Source: Oscillospiraceae bacterium (GTDB lineage: Bacteria; Bacillota; Clostridia; Oscillospirales; Oscillospiraceae). From it: a DNA stretch of 5,119 bases. The translations under genes were made by a program, and so were the position numbers. Positions 1-5,119 of this stretch are shown here, one piece after another. How positions within the stretch are numbered: position 1 is the first letter of the stretch; every line of letters begins with the position of its first letter. Below the pieces are notes generated by a model. It saw only the letters and a list, made by a program, of their open reading frames with translations, was not told the origin of the DNA and ran no database searches. The stretch covers positions 1 to 5,119 of the forward strand of contig JAJQHT010000226.1 of NCBI GenBank assembly GCA_021199595.1. Direction: 5' to 3'.

Positions 1-355
1 CCGCCGCACCCAGGGCGGCGGTCATGTGGAAGTCATGGCCGCAGGCGTGCATACAGCCGGGAACCACCGAGGCGAAGGGGGCGTCTGTCTGCTCCTGGAT
101 GGGCAGAGCGTCCATATCCGCGCGAAAGGCCGCTGTTCTTCCCGTCTCTCCGCCGGATAATAGCCCGACCACAGCAGTGTCCAAAAGTCTTTCGTGGCTG
201 ATGTTTAGCTTGGAAAGTGCGGATTCTATAATATGGGCGGTGGCATATTCCTGGTTGCCAAGCTCCGGGCGGCGGTGGAAACAGCCCCGCAGCTCTGTCA
301 GCCACGGGGCGAGCGATTCCGCCATGGAAATAAAATCAGGTCGTGTTGATTTCAT
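1..355 (-). CDS. N-acetyldiaminopimelate deacetylase (M20D amidohydrolase), N-terminal part, cut by window edge
   Basis: Probable enzyme that removes acetate from N-acetyl-LL-2,6-diaminopimelate to give LL-DAP, the last step of the acetylase branch before DapF; cytoplasmic and metal dependent. Only the first 118 residues are visible, because the gene runs off the left edge. Seen: FHRRPELGNQEYAT at 26-39, RADMDALPI at 78-86 and MHACGHDFHMTAALGAA at 102-118. These are hallmark motifs of the M20D family; Cys105 and His107 match its first metal ligands, while the later ligands lie outside the window. The family also contains hippurate and indole-acetyl-amino-acid hydrolases, so the specific function rests on position, 24 bases after dapH in the same direction (the Bacillus homologue is YkuR). 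The chosen ATG is preceded by AAAGGA at 373-368 with a rather long 12-base spacer; the next in-frame Met (11) has no better site. No frameshift is seen. Confidence 0.88.
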   Translation of the reverse strand, partial: MKSTRPDFISMAESLAPWLTELRGCFHRRPELGNQEYATAHIIESALSKLNISHERLLDTAVVGLLSGGETGRTAAFRADMDALPIQEQTDAPFASVVPGCMHACGHDFHMTAALGAA

Positions 356-379
356 ATCGTGATAGCGTCCTTTGTGTGT

Positions 380-1072
380 TTATAATGTCCTAAGCGCGGC
401 TTCTAAAGCGGTTTTTTGGGTCGTTCCTGCGTCCTTTGTTTTGATGATTCGGGCGGGACACCCGGCGACCACCATGCCGTCCGGCACGTCCTCAATGACC
501 ACGGCCCCGGCGGCTACCACGGAGTTTGCCCCCACATGGACGCCTTCGATAATGACGGCGTTGGCTCCGACAAGCACGTTGTCCTCAATGATGACAGGGG
601 TGGCGGAGGCAGGCTCTATGACCCCGGCCAGCACGGCGCCCGCGCCGATGTGGCAGTTTTTTCCAACGGTGGCCCGTCCGCCCAGAATGGCTCCCATGTC
701 AATCATGGTTCCCTCGCCGACGACCGCGCCGATGTTTATCACTGCACCCATCATAATCACGGCGTTGGGGCCGATGTCCACCTGCTCCCGGATGATAGCC
801 CCCGGCTCAATGCGGGCGGGGATGTTCTTCATGTCCAGCAGAGGGATGGCGCTGTTGCGGCAGTCGTTTTCCACGACGATGTCAGCGATTTTATCCTGAT
901 TGGCCTGGATAACCGGCCCCAGCTCCCGCCAGTCGCCGAACACAATTTTGTCCCCTGCCCCAAAGACCTGGGCGCTGCCGTAGTCGATAGGGGCGGTTTC
1001 CCTGATGTATAGCTTTACCGGCGTTTTCTTCTCTGCCTGGGCTATGTGCTGAATGATTTCCTGTGCGGTCAT
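380..1072 (-). CDS. dapH: 2,3,4,5-tetrahydropyridine-2,6-dicarboxylate N-acetyltransferase
   Basis: Transfers an acetyl group from acetyl-CoA to tetrahydrodipicolinate, giving N-acetyl-2-amino-6-oxopimelate and committing the pathway to the acetylase variant. The 230-residue protein is close to the usual length of about 235. An N-terminal alpha/beta domain (about 1-85) ends in RNSAIPLLD (72-80). It is followed by a left-handed beta-helix of hexapeptide turns (about 87-205), with the family-typical stretches [20 protein letters not shown] (105-124) and [20 protein letters not shown] (131-150), and it closes with AGCPARIIK (203-211). These stretches distinguish it from the succinyl-transferring DapD and from generic hexapeptide acetyltransferases. 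A tail of about 19 residues follows. The start ATG lies 10 bases after AAGGAG, which overlaps the dapB stop codon, so translation may be coupled. The gene sits between dapB and the matching deacetylase, which supports the assignment. Confidence 0.97.
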   Translation of the reverse strand: MTAQEIIQHIAQAEKKTPVKLYIRETAPIDYGSAQVFGAGDKIVFGDWRELGPVIQANQDKIADIVVENDCRNSAIPLLDMKNIPARIEPGAIIREQVDIGPNAVIMMGAVINIGAVVGEGTMIDMGAILGGRATVGKNCHIGAGAVLAGVIEPASATPVIIEDNVLVGANAVIIEGVHVGANSVVAAGAVVIEDVPDGMVVAGCPARIIKTKDAGTTQKTALEAALRTL

Positions 1073-1082
1073 GCTTTACTCT

Positions 1083-1089
1083 CTCCTTA
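1083..1089 (-). promoter_or_regulatory. dapH ribosome binding site overlapping the dapB stop codon
   Basis: On the minus strand the dapB stop codon TAA (1089-1087) runs directly into GGAG, making TAAGGAG, and the dapH ATG follows 10 bases later. A ribosome ending dapB would cover this site. That is a common arrangement for translational coupling and helps fix the dapH start. Confidence 0.8.
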
Positions 1090-1830
1090 TCCGGCGGCCA
1101 CCAGGTCGGCCATGGTGTACAGCCCCGGCTCCTTCCCCTGGAGGAAGGCCGCAGCAGCCAACGCCCCCCGGGCGAACAGGGAGCGGTTTTCCGCCTCGTG
1201 CTTTAGGGTGATGGTCTCGCTGCCGTCGGAAATAATGATTTCATGGGTACCCACCTCGTTGCCGTAGCGCAGGGAGTGGATGCCAATTTCGTTTTTGGCC
1301 CGCTTGCCGTTTTCGTGGCGGCCTATGACAAGCTCCGCCTCCGGCCTGGCCTGACGCAGGGAGGAGGCCAGCAGCAGCGCCGTGCCGCTGGGAACGTCCT
1401 GCTTCTTGTTGTGGTGCCGTTCGATGATCTCTATGTCCGCCTCCGGGAACATGGCGGCGGCCTGCCGCGCAAGGCTTGAAAGCACGGCCACACCAATGGA
1501 CATATTGGCGGCGAAAAACAGGGGTATCTGCTTTCCGGCGGCGTATATCAGAGCCTTTTCCTCCTCTGTCTGGCCGGTGGTGGCGATGACCAGCGGAACC
1601 TCCTGCCAGACGCACCAGGCGGTCAGCGCCGCCGTAGCGCTGTGGGAGGAGAAATCTATGACGCAGTCCGCCCCGTCCTGATAGGCCTCCAGGGAGGGGT
1701 ATCGGCCATTAGTGGGAGAAACACCGGGGGCGATGCCGGCGGCCAGAGTGTGACCACTTTCGGGAGCCTGGATAAGATCGGTCAGAATAGTTCCCATGCG
1801 GCCTGTGCAGCCGTGGACAATGATATTCAT
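1087..1830 (-). CDS. dapB: 4-hydroxy-tetrahydrodipicolinate reductase
   Basis: Reduces 4-hydroxy-tetrahydrodipicolinate, the DapA product, to tetrahydrodipicolinate with NAD(P)H in the cytoplasm. The 247-residue protein is slightly shorter than the E. coli enzyme and typical of Gram-positives. Seen: dinucleotide-binding GCTGRMG at 7-13, VIDFS at 57-61, TTG at 84-86, NMSIGV at 109-114, the catalytic and substrate motif ERHHNKKQDVPSGTA at 137-151 (His139, His140, Lys143), IGIHSLRYG at 182-190 and the C-terminal YTMADLV at 238-244. After the second beta strand, where E. coli has Glu-Arg that help choose NADH or NADPH, this protein reads GIAPG (32-36) with no charged residue, so cofactor preference cannot be predicted. 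The ATG is 9 bases after the dapA stop with GAGG 7 bases upstream. It is the second gene of a tight dapA-dapB-dapH-deacetylase operon. Confidence 0.97.
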   Translation of the reverse strand: MNIIVHGCTGRMGTILTDLIQAPESGHTLAAGIAPGVSPTNGRYPSLEAYQDGADCVIDFSSHSATAALTAWCVWQEVPLVIATTGQTEEEKALIYAAGKQIPLFFAANMSIGVAVLSSLARQAAAMFPEADIEIIERHHNKKQDVPSGTALLLASSLRQARPEAELVIGRHENGKRAKNEIGIHSLRYGNEVGTHEIIISDGSETITLKHEAENRSLFARGALAAAAFLQGKEPGLYTMADLVAAG

Positions 1831-1837
1831 AGCCGCG

Positions 1838-1842
1838 CCTCA
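1838..1842 (-). promoter_or_regulatory. dapB ribosome binding site overlapping the dapA stop codon
   Basis: The dapA stop TGA (1842-1840) is part of TGAGG on the minus strand, and GAGG stands 7 bases before the dapB ATG. Termination on dapA and initiation on dapB therefore use overlapping bases, consistent with coupled synthesis of two consecutive enzymes. Confidence 0.78.
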
Positions 1843-2730
1843 GCTTATCAGGCCGTGGCCCCGCATCAGCTCCAGCATGGCGGCCTCGTGGCCGCTCTCC
1901 ATGGGCGTCAGGGGCAGACGGACGTAGTTTTCACAGAAGCCCAACGCGGCCATGGCCGCCTTCACGGGGATGGGGTTCACCTCGCAGAACAGGGCGTTTA
2001 TCATGGGCAGCAGCTCACACTGGAGCCGGGCGCTGCCCGCCACATCCCCGGCCCAGAAGCGGGTGCAGATCTCTACCGTCTGGGCGGGCATAATGTTCGA
2101 GAGAACGGAGATGATGCCTGAGCCGCCCATGGCCAGGATGGGAACGATCTGGTCGTCGTTGCCGGAATAGATGTCCAGCTTATCCCCCACAAGGGAGGCG
2201 GTCTCCACAATCTTGGATATGTTGCTGTTGGCCTCTTTGATGGCGGCAATATTGGGGTGGTCGGCCAGGGCCGCGTAGGTGGACGGCTCGATGTTCACGC
2301 CGGTGCGGGAGGGGACGTTATAGAGAATGAGGGGCTTGGTGGAGGCGTCCGCAATGGCGGAGAAGGAGGCAATCAGCCCCTTCTGGGTGGCCTTGTTATA
2401 ATAGGGAGTCACCACCAGCATGGCGTCCGCGCCCACCCCGCAGGCGAAGCGGGTCAGCTCGATGGAGTAGGCGGTGTCGTTGGAGCCGGTACCGGCGATA
2501 ATAGGCACCCGCCCGGCGGCCCGCTCCACGGCGTATTGAATGGCGGCGCAATGCTCCTGGTGGTTCAGGGTGGCGCCCTCCCCGGTGGTTCCCACGATAA
2601 CCAGGGCGTTGATGCCCTGGTCGATCTGCCAGTCGATCAGACGGCCAAAGGCAGGAAAGTCGATACCGCTTTCGTTCAGAGGTGTAATCAGGGCGGTAGC
2701 TGCGCCCTTGAAAATGGGGTTCTTTGTCAT
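1840..2730 (-). CDS. dapA: 4-hydroxy-tetrahydrodipicolinate synthase
   Basis: Condenses pyruvate with aspartate 4-semialdehyde through a Schiff base, the first step of the DAP/lysine branch. The 296-residue length is normal for this TIM-barrel lyase. Seen: GTTGEGATLNHQEH at 47-60, VTPYYNK at 107-113, LYNVPSRTG at 136-144 and AAIKEAN at 162-168. Thr49, Tyr111 and Tyr137 fit the proton-relay triad, Arg142 the aldehyde-carboxylate ligand and Lys165 the Schiff-base lysine, all at a constant offset of four from E. coli numbering. At the lysine-inhibition site His57, His60, Asn84 and Tyr110 match E. coli, but the Glu84 equivalent is Tyr88 and the Ser48 equivalent is Gly52, so feedback control may differ. 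The ATG follows AGGAG by 11 bases (AGGAGAG by 9). It is probably the first gene of the operon, with its own promoter at about 2762-2791. Confidence 0.98.
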   Translation of the reverse strand: MTKNPIFKGAATALITPLNESGIDFPAFGRLIDWQIDQGINALVIVGTTGEGATLNHQEHCAAIQYAVERAAGRVPIIAGTGSNDTAYSIELTRFACGVGADAMLVVTPYYNKATQKGLIASFSAIADASTKPLILYNVPSRTGVNIEPSTYAALADHPNIAAIKEANSNISKIVETASLVGDKLDIYSGNDDQIVPILAMGGSGIISVLSNIMPAQTVEICTRFWAGDVAGSARLQCELLPMINALFCEVNPIPVKAAMAALGFCENYVRLPLTPMESGHEAAMLELMRGHGLIS

Positions 2731-2749
2731 GGTTATACACTCTCCTGTA

Positions 2750-2759
2750 AAAATATTTT
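2750..2759 (-). repeat. AAAATATTTT palindrome at the predicted dapA start point
   Basis: A perfect 10-base palindrome lies between the predicted -10 box and the dapA ribosome binding site, covering the expected transcription start near 2755. It could be part of an operator or simply an AT-rich initiation region; nothing else in the sequence decides between these. Confidence 0.35.
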
Positions 2760-2761
2760 CT

Positions 2762-2790
2762 ATTATATAGGCAGCACGATTTGCTGTACA
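2762..2790 (-). promoter_or_regulatory. Candidate sigma-A promoter of the dapA operon
   Basis: On the minus strand TGTACA (2790-2785, four of six matches to TTGACA) is followed after 17 bases by a perfect TATAAT (2767-2762). A start near 2755 would give a leader of only about 25 bases before the dapA ATG, including its AGGAG site. The placement in the only sizeable gap of the dap cluster supports it. The -35 box is imperfect, so an activator or overlapping regulation is possible. Confidence 0.65.
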
Positions 2791-2806
2791 AGGGCATATG
2801 GTGCTG
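2772..2806 (-). repeat. Inverted CAGCA/TGCTG repeats in the dapF-dapA gap
   Basis: Read on the minus strand, CAGCA-aatcg-TGCTG (2786-2772) is a perfect 5-base inverted repeat between and partly over the -35 box and spacer of the dapA promoter. A further CAGCAC (2806-2801) lies 20 bases upstream of the first arm and could instead pair with GTGCTG (2777-2772). The copies could be an operator, or alternative hairpins in a dapF read-through transcript. They are not followed by a T-run, so they do not look like a terminator. Confidence 0.4.
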
Positions 2807-2820
2807 ATTTTATTGCAAAT

Positions 2821-3654
2821 TTAAAGCTCCTCGTCCGTGATCTCGCCCTTGGCGGCGATATTAGTCAGGCCGGTGAGGTACAGGCTCTCCACCGTGCCGC
2901 CCTGGGTCAGAACGTCCACAAACAGGTCGCCCCCGGGCATTGAGACCCGGATATTTTCACCGCTGCACCGGCCCAAAAGGGTCAGGGCTGTGGCGACGGA
3001 GCCCGCGCCGGTGCCGCAGGCCAGGGTGAAGTCCTCCACCCCCCGCTCAAAGGTTTTCGCCAGGACGTGGCCGGGGGTGAGACACTTGTAAAAGCTTACG
3101 TTGGCCCCTTTGGGAAAATCCCTGTGCCAGCGGATTTTCCGGCCCAGCGCCCGCAGGACCTCCTCGTCCTCATCTTCCAGGCTTGGGAGGCTGACGACAG
3201 CGTGGGGGAGACCGGGGCTTCCCAGCTCGATATAGGAGCAGGCATAGGCCCGGCCATCTACTTCGATTGACCGATCTAGTTCAATAACGGCGGGGTCGTT
3301 CAGCCGAATCCTGTAGGTACGGCGGCTGAGGCGCTGGCCGGTGACAAGGCCCGCCGTGGTCTCCACGGTCTGCCGCTCTCCGGCAAGGTCGGTCTCGCAG
3401 CCGTACCGACAGATGCACCGTGCGCCGTTGCCGCACATCTCGCCCACGGTGCCGTCGGAGTTGAAAAACAGCATTTTAAAATCGCCGCCCTGTTCGGCGG
3501 CCTCCACCACCATCAGGCCGTCCGCGCCGATGGAAAACCGCCGATGGCACAGCCTGCGGGCAAGCTCCGGCAGGCGCTCCGCCGGGAGGCGCTCCTCTAT
3601 ATTGTTCAGGATGATAAAATCATTTCCCAAACCGTTCATTTTCCAAAAACGCAT
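2821..3654 (-). CDS. dapF: Diaminopimelate epimerase
   Basis: Interconverts LL-DAP and meso-DAP by a two-cysteine, cofactor-free mechanism, supplying peptidoglycan cross-links and the lysine precursor. The 277-residue length is normal. Seen: MRFWKMNGLGNDF at 1-13 with Asn11, FFNSDGTVGEMCGNGARC at 63-80 with catalytic Cys74, PHAVV at 150-154, GANVSF at 183-188 with Asn185, and FERGVEDFTLACGTGAGS at 202-219 with catalytic Cys213. Both cysteines are present, so activity is expected. Two substrate-contact positions differ from the Haemophilus enzyme: the Asn of GNPH is Leu149, and the Glu usually found in ERGVEDETLACGTG-type sequences is Phe209. The ATG follows AAAGG by 10 bases. The gene is 90 bases upstream of dapA in the same direction with no clear terminator between, so it may also feed transcription into dapA. 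Its own promoter is not obvious. Confidence 0.96.
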   Translation of the reverse strand: MRFWKMNGLGNDFIILNNIEERLPAERLPELARRLCHRRFSIGADGLMVVEAAEQGGDFKMLFFNSDGTVGEMCGNGARCICRYGCETDLAGERQTVETTAGLVTGQRLSRRTYRIRLNDPAVIELDRSIEVDGRAYACSYIELGSPGLPHAVVSLPSLEDEDEEVLRALGRKIRWHRDFPKGANVSFYKCLTPGHVLAKTFERGVEDFTLACGTGAGSVATALTLLGRCSGENIRVSMPGGDLFVDVLTQGGTVESLYLTGLTNIAAKGEITDEEL

Positions 3655-3687
3655 GGAATTGCTGCCTTTCTGTGGGGATTTTTTTGC

Positions 3688-3725
3688 AAAAGCCGGGCGG
3701 CTCCGAGAGCGCGCCCGGCCTTTTT
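3688..3725 (-). terminator. Strong intrinsic terminator between the M14-like gene and dapF
   Basis: GCCGGGCG (3692-3699) pairs perfectly with CGCCCGGC (3712-3719). Inside it GCTC (3700-3703) can pair with GAGC (3707-3710) around a 3-base loop, leaving one bulged G. On the minus strand the stem is followed by TTTT (3691-3688); on the plus strand it is followed by C and TTTTT (3721-3725), so the element is symmetrical and could stop transcription both ways. It sits about 50 bases past the stop codon of the upstream gene, which it most likely terminates. Confidence 0.85.
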
Positions 3726-3767
3726 ATGGTGTCTCTGTGAAATTGTCTGTGGGTGTCGCTATTAAGC

Positions 3768-5119
3768 TCAGGCGGTCAGGTCGTCCATAGTCAGCACGTC
3801 CCCGGTCAGGCACTTGCTGTAGATGGCGTTGGTGACGAAGGTGTAGTCATCCTGCTGATGGGCGCGGTTCACGATGGAGTTGGCGAAAACCGTGATGTCC
3901 ATGCCGTCCCGCTGAATGGTGAACGCCTCCACAAAGCCGTCCAGGGTCAGACCCTCGTCGTTCAGGCAGCAGCCGGCGATGAAGGAGTCCTCCTCGGCGG
4001 CCTGGATCAGAACCTCCGCGCCCTCCGGAAGGGTGGTGATGACGCCGCAGGTGTAGGTGTAGATGATGTAGTCCTCGTCAGCGGCCTGGCTTGCGGTAAT
4101 CAGGCTGTCGCTGGGATAGGTGACAGTGTGCAGGGCCTCCATGCCCAGGGTGGTAAACTCCATGTCGGTCAGCAGGTTTTCGCTGATGTAGGACAGGGGA
4201 GAGGAGCCCATGGCAATATACGGGGTGCCGCTGAGTACCGCCTCCGTGGCGGCCTCGCCGGTCTCGCCCTGGCCCAGGCTCACGGAGCCGATGATCACGT
4301 CAGCTTCCTCCGGGTCAGAGGTGATGGTGAAGCCAAGCTGCGTCTCGAAGGCGAACAGATCCTGGTTGGAGGTGCCGTTCTGGTGTACGTTGCGGTAGTT
4401 GATGAAGCCGTAACCCTCGCTGAACCACTGGGCGTAATAGCCCTCGGTGACGGTGTAGCCGGAGAAGTCGTCGTACCGTCCCGCCAGATACACGGTGGGC
4501 TGGCTGATGGCGTATGCGGTGGGAAGTTCGGTGACGCTGGTGCCTACCAGGGTGTAGCTGTCGCAGACAGATTCATAAGCCGCTTCGCTGATAAGGAAGT
4601 CGCCGGTGTAGTCGCCCTCGGTAATCATGCCCACGGTAACGCCCTGGGCCAGCAGGTCGTTCACAGCCCGGACGGTCTCTGTGCCGTTGTTGGAGAGAAT
4701 GACCGCCGTACCCTCGCCGGAGAGCTGGCTTGCGCCGTCAAACTCTGTCAGTACATCGGACAGCGCGCCCTCAAAAGCGCCTACCTCCGTGATGGCAATA
4801 CAGTCGAAGCCCCGCATTTCCGGGAAGTTGGAGACGGATTCGGAATACAGATCCGGGAAGCCGGAGCTGGAGGCGTCCGCGCCCTCCCAAAGGACAGTGT
4901 TTGCGTAATTCCGCTTGGCCTGATACATATCCACCACCAGGGAACCGGCCAGATAGGTGACGCCGTCAACGGTCACGTCCTCGGTGAGCTGGCGAACCTC
5001 CACCCCGTTGCGGGTCAGGAAGTCAGCCATTTCCCAGGCGTCGGCGGGATCCCGCTGGCTGTCCGCGTCCACGGGGATAACATAGTATTCGGGGAAGAAG
5101 TTGCCGGTCTCCTCATAGG
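3768..5119 (-). CDS. C-terminal part of an acidic M14 carboxypeptidase-like protein (N-terminus outside window)
   Basis: The frame is open from the right edge to TGA at 3770-3768, giving 449 residues; the in-frame GTG at 5072 is not a credible start because coding continues upstream of it. The segment FPEYYVIPVDADSQRDP, then MADFLTRNGVEVRQLTEDVT and VVDMYQAKRNYANTVL, resembles the region after the catalytic domain in Firmicutes M14 zinc carboxypeptidase-like proteins. From about visible residue 208 (TVYLAGRYDD) through ADVIIGSVSLGQGETGEA (272-289) it looks like the Rossmann-type glutamine-amidotransferase-like domain found behind some M14 domains. The metal-binding HxxE motif would lie upstream, so peptidase activity cannot be judged here. 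By my count it has about 72 Asp/Glu, 10 Arg and only 2 Lys, which suggests a secreted or surface protein; no LPXTG motif or C-terminal membrane anchor is seen. It is probably not part of the dap operon, since a strong terminator follows. Confidence 0.6.
   Translation of the reverse strand, partial: YEETGNFFPEYYVIPVDADSQRDPADAWEMADFLTRNGVEVRQLTEDVTVDGVTYLAGSLVVDMYQAKRNYANTVLWEGADASSSGFPDLYSESVSNFPEMRGFDCIAITEVGAFEGALSDVLTEFDGASQLSGEGTAVILSNNGTETVRAVNDLLAQGVTVGMITEGDYTGDFLISEAAYESVCDSYTLVGTSVTELPTAYAISQPTVYLAGRYDDFSGYTVTEGYYAQWFSEGYGFINYRNVHQNGTSNQDLFAFETQLGFTITSDPEEADVIIGSVSLGQGETGEAATEAVLSGTPYIAMGSSPLSYISENLLTDMEFTTLGMEALHTVTYPSDSLITASQAADEDYIIYTYTCGVITTLPEGAEVLIQAAEEDSFIAGCCLNDEGLTLDGFVEAFTIQRDGMDITVFANSIVNRAHQQDDYTFVTNAIYSKCLTGDVLTMDDLTA

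Noticed and set aside
372..1012. Long plus-strand open frames opposite dapH (up to 198 residues)
   Set aside because: They lie antisense to a gene with clear family motifs, have low-complexity Asp/His/Gly or Pro/Thr/Ser-rich translations, and show no recognisable domain; they are GC-driven shadow frames.
1642..2121. 159-residue plus-strand open frame over the dapB-dapA junction
   Set aside because: It spans the junction of two conserved genes and its composition is that of a complement-strand shadow.
2772..2806. Intrinsic terminator after dapF
   Set aside because: The CAGCA/TGCTG arms are short and followed by CCTATATAAT rather than a T-run; promoter or operator use is more likely.
2731..2820. 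Lysine riboswitch or T-box upstream of dapA
   Set aside because: The gap is only 90 bases, the predicted leader about 25, and no conserved riboswitch or T-box motif or terminator hairpin with a T-run is present.
2257..2943. 228-residue plus-strand open frame opposite dapA and the end of dapF
   Set aside because: It crosses two well-supported genes, is Gly/Val/His-rich as expected for an antisense frame, and matches no family I recognise.
5070..5072. GTG as the start codon of the 3768-5072 protein
   Set aside because: The same frame continues upstream without a stop to the window edge, with family-like sequence (FPEYYVIPV), and there is no ribosome binding site before the GTG.
1..5119. Mobile elements, CRISPR arrays, tRNA or rRNA genes, or a novel defence system
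   Set aside because: No transposase or integrase motifs, spaced repeats, tRNA-like cloverleaf or rRNA sequence was seen; apart from short gaps the window is filled by the listed minus-strand genes.

Overview
The window reads as part of a moderately GC-rich chromosome of a Gram-positive anaerobe, most likely a Clostridia member of the Oscillospiraceae/Ruminococcaceae type. This is an inference from three things: the acetylase variant of the diaminopimelate (DAP) pathway, AGGAG-like ribosome binding sites, and a DapF of the ERGVED...ACGTG type. No rRNA or other marker is present to settle the taxonomy. Every supported gene lies on the minus strand, so transcription runs from high to low coordinates.

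Layout in transcription order: (1) 5119-3768, the C-terminal 449 residues of a large acidic protein that resembles the C-terminal part of an M14 zinc-carboxypeptidase-like protein with a glutamine-amidotransferase-like domain; its N-terminus is outside the window. (2) A strong GC-rich hairpin terminator near 3725-3688. (3) dapF (3654-2821), diaminopimelate epimerase. (4) A 90-base gap with a good promoter candidate and inverted repeats. (5) dapA (2730-1840), dapB (1830-1087), dapH (1072-380) and an M20 N-acetyl-DAP deacetylase (355-1, truncated by the window edge). These four genes are separated by 9, 14 and 24 bases, and two of the stop codons overlap the next gene's ribosome binding site.

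Together the genes encode most of the acetyl route from aspartate semialdehyde to meso-DAP. DapA condenses pyruvate with aspartate semialdehyde, DapB reduces the product to tetrahydrodipicolinate, DapH N-acetylates it, the deacetylase releases LL-DAP after transamination, and DapF epimerises LL-DAP to meso-DAP for peptidoglycan and lysine. The aminotransferase, aspartokinase, aspartate-semialdehyde dehydrogenase and DAP decarboxylase are not in the window.

This is mainly a conserved housekeeping operon and I see no new defence, mobile or RNA system. The points worth a second look are substituted residues in DapF and DapA, a very short dapA leader with no room for a lysine riboswitch, inverted repeats inside the dapA promoter, the unclear promoter of dapF, and the extreme scarcity of lysine in the upstream protein.
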